A stretch of 64,000 nt of DNA from Diphasiastrum complanatum (GCA_029204225.1 MU832188.1:1-64000); one strand, 5' to 3'. Counted from the first letter of the stretch, positions 22,970-33,560 are shown. Numbers and translations: made by a program. Notes: generated from the sequence alone by a model not told the origin.

Positions 22970-23640
22970 AAATAGGTTTGGCAAAGGTTCACTAGGCGAA
23001 GATTGGCTCGGCGAAGGTTCAATAGTGCTATTTTGGACAAAAAACCCTCTAAACATTTTTTTTTGATGATTTCTTGGGAAATAACCTTCGCCGACCTCTC
23101 AGGTGAAAGATCTAACACATATACAATTATGGAAAAATGGGCGAAGGTTCATGACACAAGAAAATACAGTTTCTGATGGTTGGCGAGGGTAAAATTCAGG
23201 ATTTTCTATGATCTAATCAAGAGGAATCTTCGCCAAACTCCGAAATAGTATTTTACTATAAATAGAATGTTTTGGAAACTCAGCGAAGGTTTTGGCGAAG
23301 GATCAAGAGTAATACAGGTAATTTGGCAAAAAAGTGACTTTTTTTTGAAAAAATATGGCAATATGACAACTGATCCTTTGAAATCCTTTCTATTTTTGGT
23401 ATTATTTTTCACCGACCTGGCAGTAGATAGATCTGAATCACACCTATGCATAGTGAATCCGGCGAAGGTTCTTTTTTTGTATTTTTTGGGTTTTGATGAT
23501 TTTTTGGTGTTTTTTGACGGTTTTTCTGATGTTTCCGAAAATCTACTGGGAATCAATCTTTGCCCTTCAAACTGAAGGTTATGTAAACAAAACCAAAGGT
23601 GTTTGCAACTTGGCAAAGGTTTCCTGAAAGAGGGTAAAAA
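22970..23640. repeat. GCGAAGGTT-rich leader of the Gypsy element
   Basis: The untranslated leader between primer site and gag carries many forms of GGCGAAGGTT: near 22980, 22997, 23012, 23083 (complement), 23140, 23181, 23226 (complement), 23281, 23292, 23461 and 23612. They are irregularly spaced and on both strands, with AT- and T-rich sequence between. The motif is rare elsewhere in the window except in the second block at 17200-17600 of the same element. Confidence 0.65.
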
Positions 23641-23942
23641 GTTCTAAGCTCTGATGACGCTTTTTGTCTCTTTTTGACCAAATCTGGCAAATTTGACCGA
23701 TTTTTGTTATTTTTTTTGATATTTCAGATCCAAATGGATCTTAAGATTGGTGATCTGAATAGCTTTCACTATTTTAACAATCAGATTAGATTTCAAACAA
23801 GCAAATCCACTCAAATCAAGCAAAATTAATCCCAAACTAACCCTAAAATGTAGATCTAACACTATTCATGCCACAACAAGATGCCTAATGCAAGCTAACC
23901 ATTCAACAAGCATGCTGCTGCAAACTAAAAAATTGGCGTAGC

Positions 23943-23960
23943 TCCCTGGCAACGGCGCCA
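23943..23960 (-). other. Primer-binding site, tRNA-Asp type
   Basis: The minus strand reads TGGCGCCGTTGCCAGGGA, complementary but for one base to the 3' end of plant tRNA-Asp (CCCCGGCAACGGCGCCA). It lies four bases inside the 5' LTR edge. Confidence 0.85.
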
Positions 23961-23964
23961 AAAT

Positions 23965-24184
23965 TGTAGTGGGTTTCTTTCCTTGCCTAACCTGAATCCA
24001 AAATCTAGTCAATCTAGCATCATAGAGACGAAGTTAGTTGTCACGCGTAGGTTCCTTCCCATGAGAGCGATAGTTTAGTTCAGATTTCAGCATGAATGGA
24101 AGATCTAAATCTAACTCTACATCCATTAACCGTACTCATTAACACTAAGATCCATTAACATTATGATCCACAACAAAGATAGCT

Positions 24185-24222
<38 letters not shown>

Positions 24223-24659
24223 AAGTATAATAACACTCAATCCCAATAACATTCAGAGCCAATAATTAGCAAAATCCAAAGAAAGCATGAGAGATGGAGA
24301 AGGAAAGAAGAAGAGCAAGGACATTCATCACTCCATTTCTGAAGAGAACCAATCTACTCTATTGAAATGAGGAAATGAGCATGAGGAGCAACTCGAGTTG
24401 GTCCCTTCTTATAGTAGAGAGGAGGACCCTGGCCTCTGAATCCTATTGGTCCAGTCTTGCCTCTTTTTTTATTCAAATTTAAAAAAGTGTGGAAACCATC
24501 AAAATTGGAGGGAAACCCAACTTTATTCACTAACTTGACATTTAGGCCCTACGACATTAAAAGTCCCGCAAAAAGGCCTAAAGTCCTTTTATTGACTTTT
24601 AACTAATCAATCAAATAACTATGTGATCATCGGATTGGACTTACACATGCAGGGTGCCA
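23965..24659 (-). repeat. 5' LTR of the Gypsy element
   Basis: The 695-bp segment runs from TGTAGTGGG (left) to GGGTGCCA (right). Its right three-quarters match the left LTR. It contains a CT microsatellite at 24183-24219 that is only a short pyrimidine run in the other LTR. Confidence 0.85.
24183..24219. repeat. (CT)n microsatellite within the 5' LTR
   Basis: An uninterrupted CT run of about 36 bp; the matching position in the 3' LTR (about 14066) reads TCTTTCTCTATC, so the run expanded in one copy only. Confidence 0.95.
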
Positions 24660-24679
24660 AATCCCTCTCACTTATTAAC

Positions 24680-26060
24680 TAGGATTAGGGTTGCCTTGGG
24701 ATCCGCAAACCTTCCAACAGTATTTTGAAACATTTCCACTTGGTCCATACTTCAGCTCGTATACCCATTTCCATTGTACAGTTCTTCACTTATCTGACAA
24801 TGGCTGCAACGTCCATACCTCATTCTTCTTCATGGATTCCATCTCCTTGTTCATGGCTTGGATCCATCTGTCCTTGTCTGGACATTCAATTGCTTCTTCG
24901 AATGTTTGTGGTTCTCCACTGAATCCACAAAATTCTTCAGATGTAGGAGCTGAGCTACCTGGCACAAATCTTGCTAGCGTTCTTCATTCTCTTGTTGATC
25001 TTCTGGGACATCCTTCTGGTACTGCAATGCTCTTGCCTTTATCTATTCTGCTAGGTTTGGAACCATTTGGGTTTATAGGTGTTGTAGCAGTAGGTTGGCT
25101 TGCGAACCTTTCTTCATCTAATTCGTCGCTTGACTGAGGTGCGACTTCAACATCTTCGTCTGAATGTTCGTGTTCTGCTTCCTCTGTCGTAGTTGATAGA
25201 TCATAGTATTGTCTTCCAAGAACTTCATAACTGACAAGATCATTGTTGGCCAATGTTTTGGTCTCATCAAACTTTTTGTCTCTGATTGTTTTCATTGTGT
25301 TTGTCTCTGGCATATATATTCTATAGTATGACGAATGATTGTCATATCCTACAAGATATTCTTGTTCTGCTTTCTCATCAAGCTTCTTTCGAAGCTTGTG
25401 TGCATATGCTACACAACCAAAGATTCGAATATGAGTTTGATTGGGTTTTCTACCCCACCATAGTTCGTGTGGTGTTGTGTGAGGAACACCGGATTTTCCT
25501 GTCCTGTTCTTAATGTAGGCAACTATAGCTACTGCTTCAGCCCACAACACTCTTGGAGTCTTTGAATAGGCCATCATGCACCTACGGCTTCCATGAGAGT
25601 CTTGTTCTTTCTTGCTGCAACACCATTGTGCTGCGGTGTGTAGGATGTTGTCCTTTTGTGAATGATTCCTCGATCATTGCAAAAATCAATGGATCAATTT
25701 GAGATGTATTCTCCACCTCGATCTGTTCTGATCTGTTTCACCTTGTCTCATGTGCATCTTTCTGCCCAACTAACATATTTTGTGAACTTGTCGAATGCAT
25801 CTGATTTATTGTGAATGAAGTAGACTCGGGCGAATTTACTGTAATCATCAATAAAGGTGATATAATACTTCCAATCTCCTACCAAGATCACATCGAAAGG
25901 TCCACAGATGTCTAAATGTACAAGCTCCAGAATCTTTGTTGTTCTATAGGAGTCCTTGACAAAAGGAGTACGTGACATCTTACTTCTTATACATGCATCA
26001 CAGGTGATCAAACTGGTTGCATTTGAGATGTTCACCCCTGTGATTGCTCCATGGTCTTTG
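24680..26060 (-). pseudogene. Copia integrase and RT start (H family copy F)
   Basis: From right to left: GVNISNATSLITCDACIRSK (zinc site Cys pair), SRTPFVKDSYRTTKILELVH, KYYITFIDDYSKFARVYF (first catalytic Asp), a decayed stretch with the second Asp and the Glu (25580-25750), then the intact frame 24984-25577 (LWAEAVAIVAYIKNRTGK, PHELWWGRKPNQTHIRIFGCVAY, YLVGYDNHSSYYRIYMPE). Toward 24690 the N-terminal RT linker is in another frame (WIQAMNKEMESMKK). The wording agrees with the copy at 48840-49435. The right end breaks into a tandem repeat at 26060 and the left end just beside the Gypsy LTR. Confidence 0.9.
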
Positions 26061-26275
26061 GAAAAATTTGAGCCTTCAAAAAAATATGAAAGGTTTCAAA
26101 AATATTTTAGTCTTTGGAAAAATTCGAGTCTTTGGAAAAAAAATTCGAGTCTTTTGAAAAATTTGACTTGACAGTACAGAGAGTCCTTTGATCCGTTGGA
26201 AAAATTCGAGTTGACAGTTCCTTCAAAAGAATTCGAGTCTTTGAAAAAATTCTAGTATTTGGAAATTGGGTGAAC
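26060..26275. repeat. Short degenerate tandem repeat (AGTCTTTGGAAAAATTCG)n
   Basis: About eight to ten imperfect units of 18-21 bp built on AGTCTTTGGAAAAATTCG, interrupted by a 40-bp insertion with GACTTGACAGT. It starts exactly where the Copia copy F loses homology, so it may mark the deletion or break point. Confidence 0.75.
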
Positions 26276-26844
26276 ATTGTAAAAGTAGAGAGTTTTTGAG
26301 CAAGCTGATCCTATAGCTAATAATGCAACCTCCAATATCTTGTGAAATGGAATTTTTTTGAACAAATTGTAAATCCATTCCTACAGCAAATAAATTATAC
26401 ATCAAAATATGCTTTTGATTGAAACTTACCAAAAGAAACTTCTAAATATAAATAGGCCTAAACATTAAACTTCATAGTTGTTAACTTATATGATAAACAC
26501 AAAAAAGTCTATGTTTAAATTATCAAGTTTATACTTGAAACTAATAAACACAACTCTCTTATTTCTGATTAGTGTAGTTCAATCTATTAAGTGCCAAAGT
26601 TCAAAGTGTATGTTGATTAGACTCACTTCATGATATATGATAATTTCTTGCATTCAAAAAAGCAAATCATAGTAGTGACTGATGAGAAAGAAACCTCCAA
26701 CATCTGAGCAAATTAAGCTTGTTTGAGCAAGTTGTGAATCAACAACTAATGTAAATAAGAATGTCTTCATGTCAGTAGTTTATCTGCAAGCACAAATCTA
26801 AAAAATGTTTGTGGCATACTGGACTCCATCAAAGGTGTATATTT
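26276..26844. other. Non-coding AT-rich spacer
   Basis: No ORF, repeat or element edge recognised between the tandem repeat and the candidate exon at 26845. Confidence 0.5.
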
Positions 26845-27007
26845 CTAAATACCCATAGAAATATGATCTATCTTCTCAATCGATGATCTTCGCATTTGCT
26901 TTTTGCAACGTTGGAAAATGCTATCATATAAAATGTCAAAGTACACTCCAGCTCTGTCATGGTTGATGATGAACTGTATATGATTTGCTTCCAAATCTGT
27001 GTGGTAC
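26845..27007 (-). pseudogene. Candidate orphan terminal exon, unknown gene
   Basis: A pyrimidine-rich acceptor CTTTCTCTTTTAG precedes a 54-codon frame that ends in TAG (YHTDLEANHIQFIINHDRAG, VYFDILYDSIFQRC). The sequence is less biased than random AT-rich ORFs. I do not recognise a family, and no partner exon with matching phase is evident, so it may be a chance frame or a gene relic. Confidence 0.25.
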
Positions 27008-27412
27008 CTAAAAGAGAAAGTCGTTTGTCAGATTCAGAGTCGTCCATTGTAATATAGAATTAGTGCAAGTATAACTGGAAAAGGTAGCTCCTCAAAAAAG
27101 GAAGGTTAAAAACAATCCTCTCTTTTGTCTGATACTCTACCAGTCACCTTCAGAAATCGAACCGAGTGAGAACAGCCACACGACACAAAATATTCAGCTC
27201 GTCAGCCACTCATATACATCTAAGCAGTAGCTTTGTCTTGCTAGCAATAGTAATTCAGACTTATACTTGAGCTATGGACGGTGAATGAATTCAGAGAAAA
27301 CCAACTTGAAATGCTACTGAAAAATCAGCATTCAAAACTATTCTCTTCCTAAAAAACAGTAATCCATTCCTGCCAAAGGAATATTAACGAAGTTTCAGAT
27401 GCTTTGTAAATG

Positions 27413-27536
27413 TCACAAAAAAATAACAAACAAATTATCCGCTCCCTGTTTTTGTGCACCAGAGCCAAATCTATTATTACGTTGATTCCATTGGAGAGCC
27501 TGATGAATAAACTTGCATCTTGCACCAAATCGACAA
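27413..27536 (-). pseudogene. Orphan exon with half a CCCH zinc finger (NUP42 / C3H16-like)
   Basis: Directly after an acceptor-like TTTTGTGTTTTGGCAG the frame reads CRFGARCKFIHQALQWNQRN then NRFGSGAQ. CRFGARCKFIH fits the C-x5-C-x3-H half of a CCCH zinc finger, and the following N-x-F-G-x-G-x-Q resembles the plant hydroxyproline-rich nucleoporin/C3H16 type, where the first Cys lies on the preceding exon. That exon was not found to the right within 1.5 kb. The frame runs into a stop at 27413, with no convincing donor. It is probably a gene fragment. Confidence 0.35.
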
Positions 27537-27768
27537 CTGCCAAAACACAAAACAACACTAAAACCTGTGAGAGTAGATGGGAGAAGTATTTGAAATAAAT
27601 GTATCATATTACAAAAAGGTTTTAGGCCTTTTAAATGCGGGAGCACGACTCTGAACTTAGAACTTTGAGGTTTGCAAGTTGGGGGCATAGAGTCTGTATG
27701 GATATGAGGTCCTCGGACTTTGAAGCATACATGTCTAGTCACCAGTAAAGTTAGTCATACAAACATAC

Positions 27769-27784
27769 ACACACACACACACAC
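27769..27784. repeat. Short (CA)n microsatellite
   Basis: ACACACACACACACAC run in otherwise non-coding sequence. Confidence 0.9.
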
Positions 27785-27895
27785 TAACATCACCTATCTC
27801 ATTTCCACAAGTTCTTGATTAGTGATTCCTAATATACTCGTATGGGTCCCTTTTGTATAGTATTTCTAGTCCCTATTTCTCTCTCTACCCCTCTC

Positions 27896-28135
27896 TCTCT
27901 CTAAGCCTAAATAAACCTAAAACTGGATAGACCTAATCTTGGACATAAACGTAAACCTAAAAGATCTAAATAGACTCCAATCTAAACCAATTTTAACCTT
28001 AGCCTAAACCCAAACCTAAACTTAGAACTCTAAATCCAAATCCAAAAGACCTAAATCTAAATAGACCTAGGCCTAAACGTAAATATAGACTAAAATCTCA
28101 ACCAAATCTAAATAAACCTAAACTCTTCTTTAGAT
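27896..28135. repeat. Degenerate telomere-like CCTAAA tract
   Basis: About 240 bp dominated by CTAAA words spaced by 5-12 bases (CCTAAACC, CCTAAAAG, CCTAAACCCAAACCTAAAC and similar). This resembles a decayed array of the plant telomere unit CCCTAAA, although no two perfect units are adjacent. A short CT run precedes it (27885-27902). Confidence 0.5.
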
Positions 28136-28560
28136 TTTTAGTAAGATTTTTATCTACTACTATAACATACACTATTTATTTGGGATGCCTCAACTTCATC
28201 CTAACATCTTTGCATAGTCAAAGTGTAAAATCTGTATATACGGTGTGCTATATCTGTAAAATCTGTATATATGTTAACTATAGGATATCGATTTTAGAAA
28301 AAAGGTTTTTTGTGCATACCACATTGTTAATCCTATCCTATTCATGTTAATAGTGATAATCTCATAGCACATACTTCATATGCTTTCCGCCACCATTCAT
28401 TTTACCTCAAGCTACTAGCTACTTATTGTATGAAATACATAGAAAGGGAATCAGAGACACTCAGTCAGGTTGTCGCTTCATCTATGCCATAAGGTATTTG
28501 ATTTGGAAAAAAATTAGATAAATTAGTACTTACAATTGGTGGAAGGTCCTACATAGAGAT
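28136..28560. other. Non-coding spacer
   Basis: Nothing recognised; a short repeated CTGTATATA word near 28228 and 28262 is the only pattern. Confidence 0.5.
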
Positions 28561-28960
28561 ATGAGTACCAAAGATGAAGCACAACTGATGGGTGTCAGAA
28601 AGTCAGCTTGGTGGTTTTTGTTGTTCTCAATGCTTTTGAAAGATCATTTAGAATTTGCTGCTACAGGTATTTGTAGTGAGCTAATATCTCCGTTAGGCTA
28701 TTCTTGTGAGGAACACCAAGTAAACTCAGCAACTTCAATAAAATTGCTTTTTGGTTAAAGTGATAGTTGAATTGTGGTTAGCAGGAAACTGCTCTGGAGT
28801 CTGTCATACGATACTTGAAGAAAAAATAAAACCATTTGCACTTCCAATCGGGACTTAGAATTAGCTTGCTTCGCAGGTGACAATAACAGATGGATATATT
28901 CTAGGAGTTCAGCATATTTTCCAGACTTATGTTCAGGCAGCACGCCACATTTCTTCATGG
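28561..28960 (+). pseudogene. Possible scrambled Copia RNase H debris
   Basis: 28561-28758 reads STKDEAQLMGVRKSAWWFLL, reminiscent of the Copia RNase H stretch S-T-x-E-A-E-Y. Downstream, broken frames read ESVIRYLKKK and CFAGDNNRWIYSRSSAYF, reminiscent of R-Y-L-K-G-T and A-D-W-A-G-D-x-x-x-R-x-S-T. The order is reversed relative to a normal element and identity is low, so this is a weak call. Confidence 0.3.
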
Positions 28961-29435
28961 ACATCTGCTAATTCATAGCTCTTGAATTTTTCTTTAGAAA
29001 CCCACTACAAGAACATTTTCTCTCAAGAGAGTATAGATACTCTCATAAAGATTCTGATTAAAGTAGGAGGATATGTCCGATCGATGTTTTTCTCTTTTAT
29101 GGCTCCTTCAACTATCATCACCACCAAGGCAACAAATTTGAACTACAAAGCAAAAGTGGATATGAAGTAACCACTTGAGGAATCCCCCAGAGCCACAACA
29201 GGCAGACCTTGCAGGAAGCCGCCAAAGCCACAACAAATAGATGAAAGCCACCGTATAGTGCAATGAATCTATCAACCGCAACATCGTCCATCGCCAACGT
29301 CAGAGGGAGGTAAAAAAATAAAGCGCAATGGATCTATCAATCGTCCGTCATTCATCGCCTTCTGTTATGCCATATTGATCAAACTCCCATGATTCTTTCA
29401 AATCCAAAACCAGCATGAGAAGTCGAGGAGACACA
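28961..29435. other. Non-coding spacer
   Basis: No gene or repeat recognised; a pair of similar phrases (GCAATGAATCTATCAACCG near 29260 and GCAATGGATCTATCAATCG near 29326) suggests a small local duplication. Confidence 0.4.
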
Positions 29436-29474
29436 CCGGATTGAGAGAGAGAGATGAGGAAAGAGAGAGACCCG

Positions 29475-29680
<206 letters not shown>

Positions 29681-29726
29681 GGGTGGGGGGGAAAAAAAAT
29701 TTGAAATGGTTGGAATAATTGTTATG

Positions 29727-29965
29727 GAAGAGGTGAACCTAGCATCTACGCATTTAGTTTTGCAAGCAGACGGAGCTTCTAAAATCTTGCACAGTCTGAA
29801 TGGCTAGCCAATGAAGAGGTGAAGCGTCTGGCGCTTGGCATCTACGTGTTTAGTATTACATGCGGATAGAGCTTCTCAAATTTTATTGAAGAACTCAAAT
29901 CTTGCTTGGTCTGAATGGTTAGTTAATGAAGAGGTGAAGCGCCTGACACTTGGCGTTTACTCATT
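29727..29965. repeat. Three-copy imperfect direct repeat between the GA microsatellites
   Basis: GAAGAGGTGAA starts at about 29727, 29813 and 29928. Each is followed by a version of CTTGGCATCTACG..TTTAGT..TGC..GC.GACGGAGCTTCT.AAAT and a TTGCNNNGTCTGAATGG tail. Copies are 86 and 115 bp apart; the third is partial. The copies read GAAGAGGTGAAGCGYCTGRCRCTTGGC or a variant. Confidence 0.7.
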
Positions 29966-30129
29966 TACTCGTTTATCAGTGATGCTTGCGCTTGACAATG
30001 CAAATGGATTTTCCGATAGCAAAGGTAATTGTTTTAAGAAGAAGCCTGCATATTATCCAGAATCATGATCACAAATGGTGATGGATCGAAGAAAGAAGAA
30101 CGGACTGTGCAACCGTGTATTGCCTGTTA

Positions 30130-30359
<230 letters not shown>

Positions 30360-30544
30360 GGAGGGAGGGAATATATGATTTAAAATCTATGTGTGTGTGG
30401 GTGAAAAAAAAAAAGAAGACTTTGTGTTGTTTTCTAACCATTTTTTTAGAGCTTTTTTAGCTTTTGCTTTTGTAAATGCGTGACATGTTTTGCGGGCAGA
30501 GCGTGACATTTTTGGTGGCATAGGGTTAATTTTTTTACGGTAAC

Positions 30545-30551
30545 CCATACA

Positions 30552-30585
<34 letters not shown>

Positions 30586-30755
30586 TTTATTAGTGCATCT
30601 AGCAACTGCATATATCGCGAACATTTCATCTTCGAGGTCTTTGAGAACTTCATTTACAAGGTCTTTGAGTTTGAGGTATTCGACTTCGAGATATTCGTTA
30701 GGTTGGGAGTCGAGAGCTAGCAGAGCTTTGGCAATAGAAACACTTTATTTCTTCA
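30545..30755 (-). repeat. 3' LTR remnant of copy G
   Basis: It opens TGAAGAAATAAAGTGTTTC on the minus strand and matches 32968-33107, then jumps to the TATATGCARTTGCTAGATGCA part (match at about 32693-32715), so 250 bp of U3 are deleted. It ends in a (TA)n run at 30560-30586 followed by CT-rich sequence. The pol stop codon (TAA) falls within the first 14 bases of this LTR. Confidence 0.7.
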
Positions 30756-31690
30756 GCTCCCTCTCAAAGCATGGTAGCTTGATGACTCCAAGTCTGCTCC
30801 TCTGTTTCTCGAATAGACCATTGTCTAAGGGCTTTGTGAAGATGTCAACAACCATCTTCTTCGTTCCAATGAAATTAGTCTGTAGCTTCTTCTTTTCGAT
30901 CAGATCCCTTATCAAGTGGTACTTGATTGCGATGTGTTTCGTCCTTGAGTGAAACACGAGATCCTTTGTCAAGTGTATTGCGGATGTATTGTCCATCTGC
31001 AAAAATAGAGGCTCATTCCTCGTTTCACCTAGTTCATCAAGGAACTGTTTGAGACAAGTGATTTTATTGGCCATCTTTGCTACTGCTACGTATTCTGCTT
31101 CGCAGGATGACTGAGCTACGATGGTCTGCTTTTTGCTAACCCAGAGAATTGCTGCTCCTGTTGCAATGGTGCACTCTCTTGAGACACTTTTGCAGTCGCC
31201 TCTGAGAGATGCCCAGCTAGCTGTAGGAAAGCATTTGGAATCCTGCATCACGAGAATAACACAATCCAAAATCCTTCGTTAGTTGAAGGTACTGTAACAT
31301 TCGCTTCACAATCTTCCAGTGAGTCGAGCCTGGATTTGTACTGAATTGGCTCATCCTGAATACGGCATAAGCAATGTCAGGGCATGTGTTATCTGCAAGA
31401 TACATTAGTGATTCGATTAGCTTCTGTATGGTATATTCTCCATCAATTCTCTTTCTTCTTCAGTCTTCAAACAATCTTCATTCATTAGGATTGTTCATGC
31501 AAGCATTGGAGGATTTGCTCCTTTGCAATTCATCATCCCGAAATCTTCTAGAATTTTTTGGATATATCTGGACTGGTGAAGGTACAACTTCCCTTCGTCA
31601 TAGTCTTTGTCAATCTGTAAGCCAAGATAACATCTGGCTTCTCCTAGGTCTGTAATCTCGAAATGTTTCGAGATGTCGCACTTCACCTCA
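30756..31690 (-). pseudogene. Copia RT C-terminus and RNase H (copy G)
   Basis: 31495-31686 reads ISKHFEITDLGEARCYLGLQ and YIQKILEDFGMMNCKG, the RT region after the YVDD box. 31217-31405 reads MYLADNTCPDIAYAVFRMSQ. 30745-31269 reads the complete RNase H end: VSKKQTIVAQSSCEAEYVAV, LFLQMDNTSAIHLTKD, HSRTKHIAIKYHLIRDLI and DIFTKPLDNGLFEKQRSRLG. Small frame changes separate the three frames. The N-terminal RT and everything upstream are absent. Confidence 0.9.
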
Positions 31691-31704
31691 ACAAAAAGTC
31701 TCCA

Positions 31705-32358
31705 CTTTTGCAGAGTATCAGGGTGTCGGTGATCTCGACGTAGGACGAACTATTATTGTTCTCCTATCTGCCTTGAGCTTGTTTTTTGTTGGGTTCTGGT
31801 AACCGTCCATGGATGCATGAACCTTCTTGTGACAATGGATACACTCGATCTTTGGATTCAGCCAGCACGAATCGACTGTATGTCCTTTGCGTTTGCATCT
31901 CATGTATATCGTCTTGTCACCATTCTGCTGTTTCGGCCTTCCTTTGCTCTTCCATTTCTCTCTGTTGGCTCTCTCTGCTTGCTGGTCTCGATCCTCTGAT
32001 TCCCTCTTAGGCTTGAACTGCTTCTTTGTCTTTTTTTGTTGTTGTAGAGAGCTTGGTCAGAAGCGTCTTTGTGATCAAGGTGCTCTCGAGCTTTGACTTC
32101 TTCTCAAATCTCGATCACTGCCTTTTCGAGTGTCATAGCTGGATCCTTTGCTAGCAATGTTCAGGTTGTCTGGAAAGATCTTGGTAAAGCTCTTAGCGGG
32201 TAGGTAAGCTGCTTTTCTGCTGATACTGCATTCTCTGCTCCGGCGTTGTGTGATGAAAGGAACAGATCCTTCATCTTTCTGATAAAGGAGGTGAGGTCCT
32301 TGCCATCTCATTGCAGGTTTGTCAGCTGATCTTCAAGAAGCATGATCTGACTGCGTTT
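31705..32358 (-). pseudogene. Copia gag fragment with two CCHC knuckles (copy G)
   Basis: 31718-31903 contains KRKGHTVDSCWLNPKIECIH CHKK, parts of two CCHC knuckles of the kind seen intact in element H (CVRCRRYGHTVDTC and CIHCHKKGHAAMDC). Further right, in broken frames, come the Gag body phrases QLTNLQ.DGKDLTSFI and SAEKQLTYL. Its start is joined directly to LTR sequence at about 32359, so the N-terminal third is gone. Confidence 0.8.
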
Positions 32359-32645
32359 TGTGCGGAATAGATAAAGAAGCGAATGAGATACACGAACAAT
32401 AAGCAGATAATAATTCAATCGAGATCAAACAATATAGAATGATATGTGCATAACAACTACAACATCATCTATTGATCCTCTTGGTTTAAGCACTGTGTGA
32501 CAGACCCACACAGCGCATTGGCATGAGAGAAGTGGTGTTCTCCCAGGAACAGTGTCTCGCTTACTAGCGGACTTCTTGGATCTCTGTGGATCTTGCTTAC
32601 AATGTCTCGCTCACTAGCAAACTTCTCTATTCTGTATTTTGTCTA

Positions 32646-32688
<43 letters not shown>

Positions 32689-33107
32689 TTTATTAATGCA
32701 TCTAGTAATTGCATATATTTAGAGCAATATCTTGATTAGATAGATAAAACAATCTAAAACTAATTACAGATTACAAGAGTGGTAGATTAGCCACGTTCTA
32801 ATATTCTTCTGCTGACGTCATCATATCATATCAGGGATTTGTACTTTACGGTACTTGTTTGATCTTCCTGGTCCTTTGGAGATTGAAGAGTCGAAAGTAT
32901 TCGACCTTCGGGTGTCTCGAACATTTTCGTTTTGCGTCGTTCGACCTTCTGATGAGCTCATGTTGTTCGCGAACATTTCGTCTTCGAGGTCTTCGAGATC
33001 TTCATTTTCGAGGTCGTTGAGCTCGAGGTATTCGACTTCGAGATATTCGTTAGGTTGGAAGTCGAGAGCTAGCAGAGCTTTGGCAATAGAAACACTTTGT
33101 TTTTTCA
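32359..33107 (-). repeat. 5' LTR of copy G, end truncated
   Basis: Minus-strand alignment to 46204-47040 is clear: the acidic U3 ORF region, the ACGTGGCTAATYTRCCACTCTTGTAAT block, and the CTCTCAYGCCAATGCRCTG block. A (TA)n run of about 32 bp sits at 32652-32684. The last 200 bp of the LTR (after CCGCAC) and the primer site are deleted. Confidence 0.8.
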
Positions 33108-33174
33108 CAATTTGTACATATTCATACTCGGGCTGGTAATTGGCTGATATCACCCTTGCGATACCAGCCTTCAA
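32821..33174 (-). CDS. Acidic ORF embedded in the LTR U3 (possible)
   Basis: A 117-codon frame crosses the LTR start and encodes SIAKALLALDFQPNEYLEVE, then six Leu/Glu-rich steps (LELNDLENEDLEDLEDEMF) and a basic tail ending PDMI. The matching LTR of element H has KALLAFSPQPDKDVRELENL then SFANMKVKGDEDE in the same relative place and frame. Whether it is translated is unknown. Its ATG lies outside the LTR, so inside the element the frame has no start of its own. Confidence 0.25.
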   Translation of the reverse strand: MKAGIARVISANYQPEYEYVQIVKKQSVSIAKALLALDFQPNEYLEVEYLELNDLENEDLEDLEDEMFANNMSSSEGRTTQNENVRDTRRSNTFDSSISKGPGRSNKYRKVQIPDMI

Positions 33175-33323
33175 CTCATATACCTTATAAGGCTTAAAAG
33201 AAATGTCTTAGGTTACTTAGCCCATCAAAAAATGTTATAGTTTGGGGTGGCTTTTTGTGCCATGAATGACAATGTTATAAGGCAAAAATTGTGGAACTTA
33301 GAAGTTACCGCAAAAAATTGCCC

Positions 33324-33560
33324 ATCCTTGCATTTTGGTTCGTTGCATCAAGTCAGCAAAAGTCACGACCGACTAGTTTCTGATATGCAATGGGGCAACG
33401 AATTGCAAAAAAATGCAAAAGGCCTCTAAAAACGCCACCTCGGCCTATAACGCCATGAAATGGGCAGGGCCCATGGTACCCATGTTGCTACTCGTCCTTG
33501 CATTTTGTCTCGCCCTATCGAGGATGTCACGACCAGCAGTCAACTTATGAGATAGAATGG
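33324..33560. repeat. Two-copy degenerate direct repeat, offset about 169 bp
   Basis: TCCTTGCATTTTG..TTCG..GTCACGACC.RCTAGTTTCTGATATGCAATGGG near 33326 recurs as TCCTTGCATTTTG..TCG..GTCACGACCAGCAGTCAACTTATGAGATAGAATGGG near 33495. Confidence 0.5.

Larger units (their letters stand above)
14025..24659 (-). mobile_element. Gypsy LTR retrotransposon with extra 3' ORF and deleted integrase (element E)
   Basis: Two homologous LTRs (14025-14520 and 23965-24659) flank a minus-strand body. In transcription order it holds a tRNA-Asp type primer site, a 1.2-kb leader rich in a GCGAAGGTT motif, gag, protease, RT, RNase H, the two ends of an integrase, a second motif-rich spacer and a long extra ORF that ends in the 3' LTR. 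The order PR-RT-RNH-IN is that of Gypsy/Metaviridae, and the primer type plus a 3' ORF recall the Tat/Athila branch. The LTRs differ at roughly 15-20 visible sites plus a CT-run length change, so insertion is not recent. The left LTR lacks about 180 bp at its outer end, so no target duplication can be read. Confidence 0.85.
30545..33107 (-). mobile_element. Internally deleted Copia element (H family copy G)
   Basis: On the minus strand, from right to left: a 5' LTR starting TGAAAAAAC at 33107, a gag fragment with two zinc knuckles, an abrupt join to the C-terminal RT and RNase H, a purine tract (TTTGAGAGGGAGC) and a 3' LTR starting TGAAGAAATAAAG at 30755. It is missing the LTR end, primer site and Gag N-terminus (join near 32359), and all of protease, integrase and most of RT (join near 31700). 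LTR sequences match the LTR of element H at 46204-47249. Confidence 0.8.
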
